From contig JADJSY010000002.1 in the NCBI GenBank assembly GCA_016711435.1, positions 186,001 through 250,000 of the forward strand: a stretch of 64,000 nucleotides of DNA, given 5' to 3'. Positions 53,292 through 63,600 of this stretch are shown here, in pieces. Numbering within the stretch: the stretch's first letter is position 1; every line of letters begins with the position of its first letter. The notes under the pieces were generated by a model that saw nothing but the letters and a program-made list of their open reading frames with translations, was not told the DNA's origin and searched no databases. The translations under genes were made by a program, and so were the position numbers. This DNA is from Lewinellaceae bacterium. Its GTDB lineage: Bacteria > Bacteroidota > Bacteroidia > Chitinophagales > Saprospiraceae.

Positions 53292-54512
53292 CTACTTCTT
53301 AATCAATTCCAAAATCCCGGATTTTTGCAAATGATCCTCGGCGCGGACATTCTGCCGGCACTCTTCTTTGGCCGTTTTGTTGCTTTCTTCCGCCCAGAAT
53401 TCATACACCAGACCGCGCACGGTATGCCCTTTGACGGGTTCGCGGGCGAGGTAATCGGGCAACACATTGCCCCCTTGTTTCAGCCATTCTTTACAGCCAT
53501 CCGCTGTGACGGCGCCCGGCACATATTCCAAAACGGACTGGTTGGTCACCACAAAAACAAATACCCGGAAACGGGTAGGATTCGGCCAAAGCATTTTGCT
53601 GAAATAGTCCCATACGCCCTCGAAATTGGGCCGGGGCGGGTAATCGAGCCAGCGTTGATCGCCGGCGACCGATTTCAGCGCCGGGGCGGATTTAAATTGC
53701 TCGGCGGACGTCACCAGCGCATAGCCGTTTTTTACGGCAAAATAACTCCTTTGGGTATAACCCTGTGCGTCTAATGCGCGGCAAATACGAAAGTCGATGT
53801 CGGAGAGTTTGGCGCACCCTTCAAATCGTTTTGCATTGAGCGTACACTCTTTGGGACATCCTTTTTTCTGAAAACGGGGCAGCGGGCTTTGCTCAATATC
53901 GGTGGGATTGTTGCCAAAACTTAAACCTTTATTGAAGGCATCGACCGTATTCCAGCCTGTAGCGAACGCCGCCTTCCGCTCCGCTGCAGGATACAGCCCG
54001 GCATAAGAATAGGGTTCAGCATTGACCATATCCTGCAAAGCAGGCAGGCTGACTGCTTCGCCCAGTCTTTTCATGACCTGTCCGGCGAAGCGATCCGCTT
54101 CGGCTTCTTCGCGGAGCCGTTTGCGCGGATCGAGCGTGTGGCGAAGGCTGTGGTGGCCGATTTCATGGGCCAGGATAAAATAAGCCCAGGCGCGTTTGCC
54201 ATTCTTCAGGTTTTGGAACACGCCCCGGTTGTATAGCAGGTAGCGGGCCTTCCCGTCTGCGACGGCTGCCACATCAGGTACCCGGGCATTGATCAATTGG
54301 AATACGTTGCGGTCTGTCTGCGTGATCTGGCATATCGTATCGACCATTTTTTCCACATCGGCATCGCTGCTGCTGCCTTGCCGGGGCATGGTGCCAAACC
54401 ACGTGCCGCTATACAGGCAGCGATGGGTGGTGTCGATCTGTAAAGGTTGTGAAAACAGGGGCAGCGCCAACAGGCTGCAAAGGATGAAAACAGGGGCTTT
54501 CTTCGTAATCAT
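53292..54512 (-). CDS. Secreted M48-like metalloprotease
   Basis: A 406-residue exported protein with a signal peptide (LCSLLALPLFSQ). A zincin domain (about 40-165) has YFILAHEIGHHSLRH and the third-ligand region REEAEADRFAGQVM. The C-terminal 240 residues are unassigned, with cysteines in GCPKECTLNAKRFEGCAK and a later CKEWL. The same architecture (signal, HExxH, EADxFAG, then YPAAxR) occurs in the protease at 51.1-52.3 kb. They look like paralogues, with different C-terminal domains. It is probably periplasmic. It is separated from the EAD11-like gene by two repeat cassettes but has the same orientation. Confidence 0.82.
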   Translation of the reverse strand: MITKKAPVFILCSLLALPLFSQPLQIDTTHRCLYSGTWFGTMPRQGSSSDADVEKMVDTICQITQTDRNVFQLINARVPDVAAVADGKARYLLYNRGVFQNLKNGKRAWAYFILAHEIGHHSLRHTLDPRKRLREEAEADRFAGQVMKRLGEAVSLPALQDMVNAEPYSYAGLYPAAERKAAFATGWNTVDAFNKGLSFGNNPTDIEQSPLPRFQKKGCPKECTLNAKRFEGCAKLSDIDFRICRALDAQGYTQRSYFAVKNGYALVTSAEQFKSAPALKSVAGDQRWLDYPPRPNFEGVWDYFSKMLWPNPTRFRVFVFVVTNQSVLEYVPGAVTADGCKEWLKQGGNVLPDYLAREPVKGHTVRGLVYEFWAEESNKTAKEECRQNVRAEDHLQKSGILELIKK

Positions 54513-54737
54513 GGGGCTAAGGGGAAAGTTAATTTTAAACTTTCAAATATAGCGGTATGTTGTAATAAGATGCAATAAAAAGGCACTTAATTTGGAATAA
54601 AAACTTCGGATTTATGTCGGGCGCCTGCTTTCGGCCTCCGATCTTGCCCAAATTGCCCGGGAAAAAAGCCGCCAGAAAAAGCGTTCGGCATGAACGGGGA
54701 TACATTTGTAAAAAAGCAGCGCCGGCAAAGGTCCGAT

Positions 54738-54770
54738 AACTCATCCCTCATCCCTCATTCCTCATCCCTG
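54738..54770. repeat. GAGGAAT heptads (reverse orientation) after the E1 gene
   Basis: CTCATCCCTCATCCCTCATT and CCTCATCCC end two bases before the complement of the E1 stop. There is no opposite arm within 150 bases. The stretch 54513-54737 contains no supportable gene. Confidence 0.7.
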
Positions 54771-56759
54771 TTAATATCCCATCAACCGCCCCAGTTGCTC
54801 CTTCATCCGCTCCACCGGAAAGAAGTTCTGTTCCAGCGGAATAGCGAAGGGCACAGGTGTATCGAGGCTGGCAGCCCGCATAACCGGCGCGTCCAGGTGC
54901 TCAAACAAGTGTTCTGAAATCCAGGCCGCTATTTCGCCGCCGATGCCGCCGAACAGCGTGTCTTCATGGAGAATCAGGACGCGGCTGGTCTTTTTGACGG
55001 AATCGGTAATGGCTTCATAATCCAGCGGAACCAACGAGCGCAAGTCGACGATGTCGGCGTTCAGGCCCATTTCATCGGCCACCGCTTCGGCCCAGCGCAC
55101 GCCCATACCGTAGGTGAGGATACTAACATCGGTACCACTGCGCACCTGCCTGGCTTTTCCGATTTCCACGGTATAAAATCCATCCGGCACGGGGCCGCTT
55201 TCCGAGCGGTACAGGGCTTTGTGTTCAAAAAACATCACCGGATTCGGGTCCTCAAAGGCGGCCAGCAACAGTCCTTTGGCATCGGCGGGTGAACTGGGGT
55301 ATACCACTTTCAAGCCGGGGACATGGGTAAACCAGGCTTCGTTGGATTGCGAGTGGAAAGGCCCTGCACCGCTGCCACCGCCCGTCGGCATACGCACCAC
55401 GACGTCGGCGGTTTGTCCCCAGCGCCAGTGCAGTTTGGCGAGGTTGTTCACGATCTGGTTGAAGCCGCAAGTGACGAAATCGGCAAACTGCATTTCCACC
55501 ATACTTTTGATACCTTTCAGGCTGAGTCCCAGGCTGATGCCCACGATAGCGCTTTCACACAGGGGTGTGTTGCGCACGCGCTCTTTTCCAAACTGCTGGG
55601 TAAAACCGTTGGTGATTTTGAACACACCGCCGTAATCGGCAATATCCTGGCCCATAAGCACTAATTCCGGGTGGCGCAGCATCGCCTCGCGCAGTCCCTC
55701 GCTGATGGCGTCGATATAACGCATCTCTTTGGCTGCCTGGCCGGGCGGCGTCACAGCGGCGGCGGGTGCGTAAACATCGGCCAGTTCCGCTTCGGTGTCG
55801 GGCACGGGTTCAGGTTCGGCAAACATGACGTCCACAGCCTTCTGAATGTCCTTTTTGTACCTGTCTTTCAGGTTTTTGGCGAAAGTTTCCGTCAGAATCC
55901 CTTCTTCCAGCAGCCATTTTTCGTAGTTCTCGATCGGATCTTTTGCGGCCCATTCATCCATCAATTCCTGGGGCACGTATTTGGTACCGCTGGCTTCTTC
56001 GTGTCCGCGCATCCGGAATGTGATGCATTCCAGCAGGAAAGGTTCCGGGTTTTCGCGCATTTCAGCGGCTATTTTCCGGATCGTAGTAAATACTTCGAGG
56101 ATGTTATTGCCGTCGATTTTTGCCGAGCGCATCCCGTAACCAATGGCGCGGTCGATCAGGTCCTTGCAGGCATATTGTTCGTTGGGGCGGGTGGACAGTC
56201 CGTATCCGTTGTTTTCAATCAGGAAAATAACGGGTAGTTTCCAGACGGACGCCACATTGAGGGCTTCGTGAAATTCGCCCTGGCTGGTAGCGCCTTCGCC
56301 GGTGAAAGCGAGCGAAACGCGGCCTTCTTTTTTTAGTTTATGCGCCATCGCCACGCCTGCGGCCAGCGACAATTGCGGCCCGAGGTGCGAAATCATGCCT
56401 ACAATATGGTGTTCCATCGCGCCGAAATGGAAAGAGCGGTCGCGGGCTTTGGTGTAACCGAGTTGTTTGCCCTGCCACTGGCAGAACATCCGGTCGAGCG
56501 GCATATCGCGGGCGGTGAAGACGCCGAGGTTGCGGTGCATGGTGAAAATGACTTCATCGGGCAGCAGCGCGCAGGCGGCGCCCACGCTGATGGCTTCCTG
56601 GCCGATGCCTGAAAACCATTTGGAAATACGGCCCTGACGCAGCAGGTTCAGCATTTTTTCTTCAATCAGGCGGGGTCGTACCAACTGTTCATACAAATGA
56701 AGCAGGGTATCTTTCGGAATGCCTTTGGCGGTGTAGGGGATGAGGGTGGTGGCTGGCAT
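54771..56759 (-). CDS. Fused 2-oxoacid dehydrogenase E1 (alpha/beta)
   Basis: A 662-residue thiamine diphosphate enzyme made of an alpha-like half (residues 1-330) and a beta-like half (about 345-662) in one chain. The alpha half shows the ThDP/Mg motif as TGEGATSQGEFHEALN, then IENNGYG. The beta half shows LMGQDIADYGGVFK, SIAxGxSLG-type region VGISLGLSLKG, and SEHLFEHLDAPVMR. In Bacteroidota this single-chain form is usually annotated as branched-chain (2-oxoisovalerate) or pyruvate dehydrogenase E1. It decarboxylates the 2-oxoacid and acylates lipoyl-E2. No E2 or E3 gene is nearby. The start is preceded by an NATAACN cassette. Confidence 0.9.
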   Translation of the reverse strand: MPATTLIPYTAKGIPKDTLLHLYEQLVRPRLIEEKMLNLLRQGRISKWFSGIGQEAISVGAACALLPDEVIFTMHRNLGVFTARDMPLDRMFCQWQGKQLGYTKARDRSFHFGAMEHHIVGMISHLGPQLSLAAGVAMAHKLKKEGRVSLAFTGEGATSQGEFHEALNVASVWKLPVIFLIENNGYGLSTRPNEQYACKDLIDRAIGYGMRSAKIDGNNILEVFTTIRKIAAEMRENPEPFLLECITFRMRGHEEASGTKYVPQELMDEWAAKDPIENYEKWLLEEGILTETFAKNLKDRYKKDIQKAVDVMFAEPEPVPDTEAELADVYAPAAAVTPPGQAAKEMRYIDAISEGLREAMLRHPELVLMGQDIADYGGVFKITNGFTQQFGKERVRNTPLCESAIVGISLGLSLKGIKSMVEMQFADFVTCGFNQIVNNLAKLHWRWGQTADVVVRMPTGGGSGAGPFHSQSNEAWFTHVPGLKVVYPSSPADAKGLLLAAFEDPNPVMFFEHKALYRSESGPVPDGFYTVEIGKARQVRSGTDVSILTYGMGVRWAEAVADEMGLNADIVDLRSLVPLDYEAITDSVKKTSRVLILHEDTLFGGIGGEIAAWISEHLFEHLDAPVMRAASLDTPVPFAIPLEQNFFPVERMKEQLGRLMGY

Positions 56760-56764
56760 ATTTT

Positions 56765-56895
56765 TTAGTTATCAGTTATCGGGTTTCAGGCTGGAATGGT
56801 GTAGGAATGCTGCATCGTTGGCCTTGTTATGTTATGTTATCCAGGGTAACCTTGCCACTAATGCCAGTAACCAATAACTAATAAATAAATAAAAA
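56765..56895. repeat. NATAACN heptad cassette with TTTCAGGCTGGAATG core
   Basis: AGTTATCAGTTATCGG and the core GGGTTTCAGGCTGGAATGG are followed by TTATGTTATGTTATCC and, after a gap, the complement GTAACCAATAACTAATAA. It is the upstream region of the E1 gene and is less regular than the others. Confidence 0.7.
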
Positions 56896-57303
56896 AGCCC
56901 GCAAAAATCCGACAATTATCAGAAATTTATTGTCAGATTTATTCCATTTCTACTTTCCCGGATTGTTTTTTGTTGTGAAAAATAATTCGTACATCTTATT
57001 AAAGAAATTTTACCTTTGAGCATCCTTTTTCTCTAATCTTCTTCCTTGGGTATTCGAAATCCACCCATTTGTATAATCCGCCTCAGGTTTTGAAAGAGAT
57101 TAAGCAAACACATCTTTAGCTGTATTTACAGCTATTTTCCACTTTTTCAGAGTCGATCCCCACCATTTTCCGATCACGGCGCAACCATGTTCTGCCGGCT
57201 GGCTATGTATGCCAGTGCTATACGTTGGGCTTTAAGTCTGCCGCATTTATTGCTGCTGCTTTTACCCGGGATTTTTATTTTAATACCATAATTTCCTGTA
57301 TGT
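56896..57303. other. Long AT-rich leader region before the helical-repeat gene
   Basis: No gene is visible. A TACCTTTG box at 57011-57018 matches TAnnTTTG, leaving a leader of nearly 290 bases before the ATG at 57304. Several oligo-T and oligo-A runs are present. The stretch could hold a second promoter or a regulatory leader. Confidence 0.4.
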
Positions 57304-58833
57304 ATGCGTGATCTGATAGAACTCACTAATCTCTTGAATACCACCAAGATGAAAGGGGATGGCATGATGAAATATGTCATCGAACCAAACACCAAGATGG
57401 AACGCCTCTATGAGGCGCTTATTTCCAAACAGGTAAAAAGCGACGAAGATGCCAAAGCCCTGTTTGTCAACCACGAAGACAGTACGAATATAACCGGGCT
57501 GAAAAACAAACTGAAAGAACGTTTGCTGGACTCCGTATTCCTGCTGGACTTCAAGGAGGCGAATTTCTCTTCCCGGCAAAAAGCATTTTACGAATGTTAT
57601 AAAAAATGGTCGGTCGCGATGACCCTGTTGACGCGCAATGCCAAAATAACGGGCATCGACTTGCTGGAGCGACTGTTGCGTCACTCCGTTCGTTTTGAAT
57701 TTACGGAACTGACGCTGGATATTTTGCGGGTGCTGAAATTGCAATACAGCGTGGTAGACGGTGACGTTGAAAAATACAGGGACGCCAAGGAAAAGTATTT
57801 CATATACGAGCGGATCTGGTTGATGGAAAGCAGGGCGGAGAGCCATTATTCAGAGCTGATGATCCAGTTTACGAACAGCAAATCGACCAAAACCGAAGTT
57901 ACCGATTTAGCCAAGACCTATTATGCCGAACTGGAGGGCTTTATGGGGGAATGTTCTTCCTTCAAACTGCACCTGTTTGGCCGCATGATACAACTCACCA
58001 TCTTCAACAGTGCCAACGATTACCGCCAGACGGCAACACTCTGCGAAGAGGCCATCGCCTTTTTCGATCGGAAAGAGTACGACAGCGGCTTGCCTTTACA
58101 GGTGTTCTACTACAACCTGGTGGTGTGTTACCTCCAGTTGCGCGAATTTGAAAAAGGGCAGGAACTGATCAGCCGCTGCGAATATTTCTTTACGGAAGGC
58201 ACCTTCAACTGGTACAAACTCCAGGAATTGTTTTTCCTGCTGGCCATGCACAGCGGACACTACACCGAGGCGTACCACCTGTATGAACGCGTGACGGGTT
58301 TGCCCCGCTTCAGCGATCAGGCCCACCAGATCGTGGAAATGTGGAAAATTTATGAGGCTTATGTCCAGTTCCTGATACGTATCGGCGAAATACCCGGCGA
58401 TATCGTGAGCGAAAAGGCCAAAAAATTCAGGGTGGGTAAATTTTTAAATGAAGTCAATGAGTATATCAAAGACAAACGCGGGATGAATATTTCCGTATTG
58501 ATCGCTCAAATTTTATTTAATGTGGCTGACCGCGACTACGACGAAGCCATTGACCGGATTGAGGGTATTGACCGGTATCGTTCCCGCCACCTGAAAGAGG
58601 AGGATACCTTCAGAAGCAACTGTTTTATAAAAATGCTTTTACAAATTCCAATAGCCAATTTTCACCGGGAAGCCGTGTTGCGCAAAGTGGAAAAACACCA
58701 CAAAAATTTGCTCAGTGTGCCACTGGAATCGGCCACCCAAATGCACGAAGTGGAGATCATCCCGTATGAACAACTCTGGGAGATCATCATCAAATCGCTG
58801 GATATGAAAATACACAAGCCGAAGAAAAAGTAA
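57304..58833 (+). CDS. Helical-repeat (TPR-like) hypothetical protein
   Basis: A 509-residue soluble, mostly helical protein without a signal peptide. Alternating helices typical of tetratricopeptide-like superhelices run throughout (LLERLLRHSVRFEFTELTLD; YYNLVVCYLQLREFEKGQEL; LFFLLAMHSGHYTEAYHLYE). There is no enzyme motif. I do not recognise a named family. The distribution in this bacterial group suggests a conserved cytoplasmic scaffold (inference). The long upstream leader and the strong terminator immediately downstream show it to be monocistronic. The ATG at 57304 precedes a second Met run (MKGDGMMKY at 57349), an alternative start. Confidence 0.75.
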   Translation: MRDLIELTNLLNTTKMKGDGMMKYVIEPNTKMERLYEALISKQVKSDEDAKALFVNHEDSTNITGLKNKLKERLLDSVFLLDFKEANFSSRQKAFYECYKKWSVAMTLLTRNAKITGIDLLERLLRHSVRFEFTELTLDILRVLKLQYSVVDGDVEKYRDAKEKYFIYERIWLMESRAESHYSELMIQFTNSKSTKTEVTDLAKTYYAELEGFMGECSSFKLHLFGRMIQLTIFNSANDYRQTATLCEEAIAFFDRKEYDSGLPLQVFYYNLVVCYLQLREFEKGQELISRCEYFFTEGTFNWYKLQELFFLLAMHSGHYTEAYHLYERVTGLPRFSDQAHQIVEMWKIYEAYVQFLIRIGEIPGDIVSEKAKKFRVGKFLNEVNEYIKDKRGMNISVLIAQILFNVADRDYDEAIDRIEGIDRYRSRHLKEEDTFRSNCFIKMLLQIPIANFHREAVLRKVEKHHKNLLSVPLESATQMHEVEIIPYEQLWEIIIKSLDMKIHKPKKK

Positions 58834-58860
58834 TTTTTCAGGCGTTTGCCAAGGCTTCCA

Positions 58861-58895
58861 AAGCCCCTCTCCACTACCGGAGAGGGGCTTTTTTT
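58861..58895 (+). terminator. Rho-independent terminator
   Basis: AAGCCCCTCTCC (58861-58872) pairs perfectly with GGAGAGGGGCTT (58879-58890) around the loop ACTACC. It is followed by a run that gives seven T residues, 28 bases after the stop of the helical-repeat gene. This is the most classical terminator in the window. Confidence 0.92.
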
Positions 58896-59248
58896 ATGCC
58901 AAAAAGGCTGTTTTGAAATAGAAAAAAAACGACTTAAAGAATTGACTATCAATTATTTGAATAAAAAAACTATTCAAAACGCCCAAAAATAGCCGGGATA
59001 CCGACCCCTGTTCCGTGTCCTAAGACAGCATGCTGTGCCGCCTGACCTTTGAAGTGTAAAAATTAAGAAAAAAAACACTCAACGTCATGCAAGCAATCTT
59101 CTACACCCGCAACACTTCGATCTCCTTCAACGGTAATTCCGGCAACGTTCAACAGTCCAATATCACCGGGCTTGACCTGATCGGAGCATAACCCGGCGCA
59201 GATGATTCGCTTTCATTCTCCTGCATTTTCAATCAAACATACAATATT
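58896..59248. other. Intergenic stretch with one short open frame
   Basis: Apart from the 34-codon frame at 59087-59191, I see no gene. Oligo-A tracts near 58920-58930 and 59068 lie upstream of the small frame. No TAnnTTTG box was identified. Confidence 0.4.
59087..59191 (+). CDS. Possible 34-residue leader or small protein
   Basis: An ATG-to-TAA frame encodes 34 residues rich in Asn, Gln and Ser (FNGNSGNVQQSN in the middle) and ends in LDLIGA. It is followed 57 bases later by the cysteine-motif protein gene, so it could be a leader peptide or a tiny partner. The frame is short enough to occur by chance. Support comes only from the location and from the balanced codon use. Confidence 0.3.
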   Translation: MQAIFYTRNTSISFNGNSGNVQQSNITGLDLIGA

Positions 59249-59713
59249 ATGAAAAACTCTTCAGCGTATCAATCGACCCCGGGGACAGGTCGGCTTTACG
59301 ATCCTATTGGGAATATGTTGCAGCCGATGCGGGAGACGACCACCGTAAAATCCATGAGTTGCGACGTGGTTTTCGGTTCACCCAGTAACGATTGCCGGGG
59401 CACCGGTATTTGCAAAATCACTGCCCGCAAGAGCCGGCCGGAAGTACCTGTCCGGCGCGACTGTAAAACGGCCAAAGCATTGTTTATCAGCGGAGAACAT
59501 GGAGCAAACCTTTCGATGGTGTTCGCCCGTGAAACGCTATGTACGCATATCTGGCGCAATCATTTGCGGAAAGGTGTGCTAACCCTACAGGAGCCTTGCA
59601 AAATACCCGTCGAAATTACCAGATCCATCGGGCTGAAATTCAATATCCTCCGACCGGGGCAATACGCCGTGGAAGAGTTGGACGGGCGATACAGAATCAG
59701 GTTTCATGCATAG
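59249..59713 (+). CDS. Cysteine-motif hypothetical protein (FGSPSxDCxGTGxC)
   Basis: A 154-residue protein with no signal peptide. A central motif SCDVVFGSPSNDCRGTGICKI (about residues 37-57) has three cysteines; a later RRDCKTAKALF and ETLCTHIWR supply others, then a C-terminal beta/hydrophobic part. I have the impression that the FGSPS-DC-GTGIC motif is shared by many unnamed Bacteroidota proteins, but I cannot name a family. The spacing of cysteines could suit a metal or disulfide cluster. It lies among secreted-protein genes. The stop is followed by a GGTTTGA hairpin cassette. Confidence 0.6.
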   Translation: MKNSSAYQSTPGTGRLYDPIGNMLQPMRETTTVKSMSCDVVFGSPSNDCRGTGICKITARKSRPEVPVRRDCKTAKALFISGEHGANLSMVFARETLCTHIWRNHLRKGVLTLQEPCKIPVEITRSIGLKFNILRPGQYAVEELDGRYRIRFHA

Positions 59714-59812
59714 GTTTGATGGTTTGAAAGGTTTCATGGTTTGAGGTGATAACTTAAGCCAAGATCTACCGCCTCAAACCATCAAACTCTCAAACCTCTC
59801 AAACCACCAACA
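59714..59812. repeat. GGTTTGAT hairpin cassette
   Basis: GGTTTGATGGTTTGAAAGG at 59714-59742 and the complementary CCTCAAACCATCAAACTCTC at 59772-59808 form the arms. The loop GTGATAACTTAAGCC lies between. The stretch 59813-60086 has no further feature that I can support. Confidence 0.85.
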
Positions 59813-60086
59813 ACATTAATCACCTTCTTCTTCCTTGTTATCCCCTTTATTTTAATCCATTACATCACGGCCACCGGCCACACTATGAAGCATACAGGGA
59901 CCATGCTCCTCTCCCTGAAAGTTAGGGAGGGGGCATGGAATCTTGAATCATAAACGCTTGATAATAAAACAAGTAACAGGATGAAAAAGGCAACAGTACT
60001 TTCAATTGACACACATTTTTGGTCTGGGTATACCATCACCGAAGATTTCCTCATGTAATACATCATTTAATTAAATCATTGTTCTC

Positions 60087-60515
60087 ATGAAAAAAATGTA
60101 TCAAAACGGCTGTCGTTGGTTATTGCCGTTTCGTTTCGCGGTCATGTTTGCAACCTGCATGGTTATGACTGGCCAGAGCCTGGCACAATCGCCTCAAACG
60201 GAGCCTCAGGCACAAGCTTACGCCTGGAAATCGTCGTCCGAAGCCATCAGTCTGCTGAAAAGCCAGGTGGAAATGCTGCTTCAGCAGATTCCCGGTATTA
60301 CGGAAGGCACGCCGCTTTACGACAACACCATCCGGCGGATAGCCTATTTCAAAGCGATTATTCAGGAAATTGACCGCGGCGCCACCGTGGCTCAATCGCT
60401 GGAATTGAGCCTGCCTGCCGCCGCCACCCTGGGTTTTTCCAAAGAGGCCACCTATACTTCCAAAATCGTGCTGCGCGCATTGCGCGAAGAAGCCCGAGTG
60501 ACCCTTACCAACTAA
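60087..60515 (+). CDS. Small secreted helical protein
   Basis: A 142-residue protein with a signal peptide (PFRFAVMFATCMVMTGQSLAQ, residues 14-34). A charged, mostly helical mature part follows (WKSSSEAISLLKSQVEMLLQ, RIAYFKAIIQEIDRGATVAQ). No domain is recognised. It lies just upstream of the giant HYR/P-domain gene, both on the plus strand, and may be exported with it. A TTTGGTCGTGG region follows it, but no promoter box was found between the two genes. Confidence 0.6.
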   Translation: MKKMYQNGCRWLLPFRFAVMFATCMVMTGQSLAQSPQTEPQAQAYAWKSSSEAISLLKSQVEMLLQQIPGITEGTPLYDNTIRRIAYFKAIIQEIDRGATVAQSLELSLPAAATLGFSKEATYTSKIVLRALREEARVTLTN

Positions 60516-60646
60516 TCCGCAGTACCTGCTTACCCACTTTTTTTAGAGATGGCCCGAAGAACTATAGTCGGACACATCAACCCCACGACAAAGCTATGTT
60601 TGGTCGTGGATAATCCGCACTTTTTAATTTCAACAATCATCCTCTT

Positions 60647-63600
60647 ATGAAAAAGAGCAACTTCTATAAGAAACAATTGATGCTTGCCATAGCATCTGCG
60701 TTGGTCTGTATTCAAATACACGCCCAAACGAACGTCAATATGGCTGCTAATGGCACTACTGCCGGTAGCCCATTCACCATCAATCCTCCTGCCACCTGTT
60801 TTTTCAATTTTTATGACAGCGGCGGACCGGCAGGCTCTTACAACAGCAATGCCAATGCAAATGTGACATTTTTGCCATCCAACCCAGCGACACACCGCAT
60901 CCAGGTGTCGTTTACCTCTTATTCCGTAGAGTCGGATTGGGATGCTTTTTATATATTTAACAGCGACGTAGTGGGAACCAATATGGTACCCGGCCCCGGC
61001 CCTGTCAATTACAACTTGTTTCCGGCGGGCCATTTCCCGACCACTCCCGGTACAATCACAGCCAATACCGGTCTTGCAGCGGTAGGGGCCAATGCCAATG
61101 AAGCGCTTACATTTCAACTTCGCTCGGACGCTGCTACCCAGTTTTCCGGGTGGTCGGCCATTGTGCGGCAGGTGCCGAAAGATGCCTGCGCCCTCGATGC
61201 CCCCGGCAACCTGACCGCGAATACGGGTCCGGGCAACACGAGCTGTTTTGCCAATGTAACTACGGAATTGCCTGAATTTGCACCCGTAGGTTGCAATACC
61301 GGATATCAACTGCAATACCGCATCAACGGTGGTATGGCAACTATTGTGAACAATACAGGTTTTACAACCATATCAACACCGGTCGGCGCCAATGTGATCA
61401 CCTGGGAACTGGTGGATCCCTGCGGCGGCGGCGTTATCTCTTCCGATAACCAAACCATAACGGTAACTGACAATACGAATCCGGTGCTGAACTGCCCGGG
61501 CGATGTCACGCTCACCCTTGCGCCGGGTCAGTGCAGTGTTGACTATAACTATTCGGTTACTTGCACAGACAACTGCCCGTTCACGGCTTCCGGTTCGGTA
61601 GCGCATCCCATAGATTTCAATAGTGCACAAGCCGGCGTGATGTTCGATGTCAGAAACCTCGGAACCACGCCTATGACGATCACCAGTTTTTCCCCATCCC
61701 TGAATGCGGGTACCTGGCAAATGGAGGTCTATTATACTACGATTGCCAATTCCTGGCAGAGCAATGCCAATAACCCGGCTGCCTGGACCCTGGCAGGTAC
61801 TCGCACTGTGACTTCCGCATTGCCCGGCGCAGGCACGCCCATTACAGGTTTTAATATCGTACTGGCTCCGGGTCAGTCGAAAGGCATATACCTGACCAGC
61901 ACCAGCGGGGCGCCCCTCAACTATACGGAGGGTAACCGCCAGTTTGACAACGGCCAGTTGCGGGTTTCTTCCAACCCTGGCGCCGGAAAACAATATGCAT
62001 TCGGCGCTACCTTCAATGACCGTTCTTACAACGGTTCGGTGGGTTATTTCTCCGAAGTAGTCAGCACGCCGCTACAAACGGGCGGATTGGTTACCAATTC
62101 CCCGTACACAGTGGGAGAAACGATCAATTCTTTCTATTGTGAAGACGCCGCAGGCAACGAAGCCATCTGTTCTTTCAAGGTAACCGTCGTGCCATATCCG
62201 GACCCCATTGACGGAATCCTCTGCAACGACCTGGTCAATTTTTCCCTCGGCGAAGGCTGTTTGGACGAATTGCTGCCTGATCAGGTGCTCGAAGGAGGCC
62301 CTTATTCCTGTTATGACAACTACCTTGTAGAACTGGATAAGATACCACCTTATGGCAACGGCCCCTGGGTACCCGCTTTATTAGGCGCTGCCGATATCGG
62401 CAAGACCTATCGCGTCCGGGTGACCGACCAAATAACCCTGAATAAGTGTTACGGAGACGTCAAAGTTTTCGATAATGTGCCGCCAGAGCTCGAATGTAAT
62501 GTACTGACCGTACCTGCCAACTATCCCTTGTTGCCGACCTTCTCGCAGGTAACGGAAGCCACGATTAAATTCTCGGTTCCCAACCTGCCAATATTTGTAA
62601 CGGATTTTCAGACCCGTACCTTCAGCATTCCAGTTTCCGGTCCTGCGGGCGCTACCGTTACCGATGTAGATTTTGCGACTAAAATTTCACAAGACGCCTT
62701 TTTTGGCAACCTGGAAATAGAGATTGAAAGCCCTTCCGGTACCATTGTGAAGGTGTGCGATCAGATGACCGGTTGCGGCGCCAGCCCGATCTGGGCGCGT
62801 TTCGACGACGAGGGCGCCAATACCATGACATGCCCTGCGCTTACCACGAATCAAAAAGTACGGATTCCAAACGGTATCGGGAGTCTGAGCAGTTTCGACG
62901 GCCAGCCTGTAAATGGAAACTGGATTGTTCGTATTGCCGACGTAAACGGAGGCACGGATATTTCCAAAATTGAAGCAGCAGACCTTTTTGTCCGGATGAC
63001 CGGCAATTTCTCCGTAGGTTTCCCGAATGGTCTCACGGCGCCACCGCTCACGGCATTACCCAATAACAGGTATCTGGTTCCGGCCGGTTTGCTGGATGAG
63101 TGTAGTGATGTGACACTCAGTTACACCGACATGAGCACGCCGCAGTTGTGCGAATCGGGCCTGACAGCCATTGTCTTGCGCACCTGGCAAGCGGTGGATG
63201 TAGCCGGCAATACCGCTACTTGTATTCAAACCATAAACCTGTTGCGTCCCCTCGTGGAAGACTACATGTTCCCGCCGAATTACGATGATTTTGACGAACC
63301 ATCCTTTAGCTGTGTAGACGGCGCGTACCCTACTCCGCAATGGATTGAAAGTCAGGGTTTCCAGGGCTTCCCAACCGTATTCGGTTTGCCTCCGGGCGGC
63401 CTGGTTACTTTCCAGCATATGGACGCTGTGACAAGGTTGTGCGACGGCTCGTATAATATCACGCGCACCTGGACGGCTTCCGACAACTGCTCCAATACTG
63501 TTGTCATACACATACAATATATCCGTGTCCGCGACCAGACCGGTCCGGTTATCAGTTGTCCGACGGAAGTTCAGACGACAACAGATCCGTTTTCCTGCTG

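Noticed and set aside
54535..54744. Open frame of 69 codons between the protease and E1 genes
   Set aside because: It has no signal, domain or good codon use, and it ends in repeat sequence.
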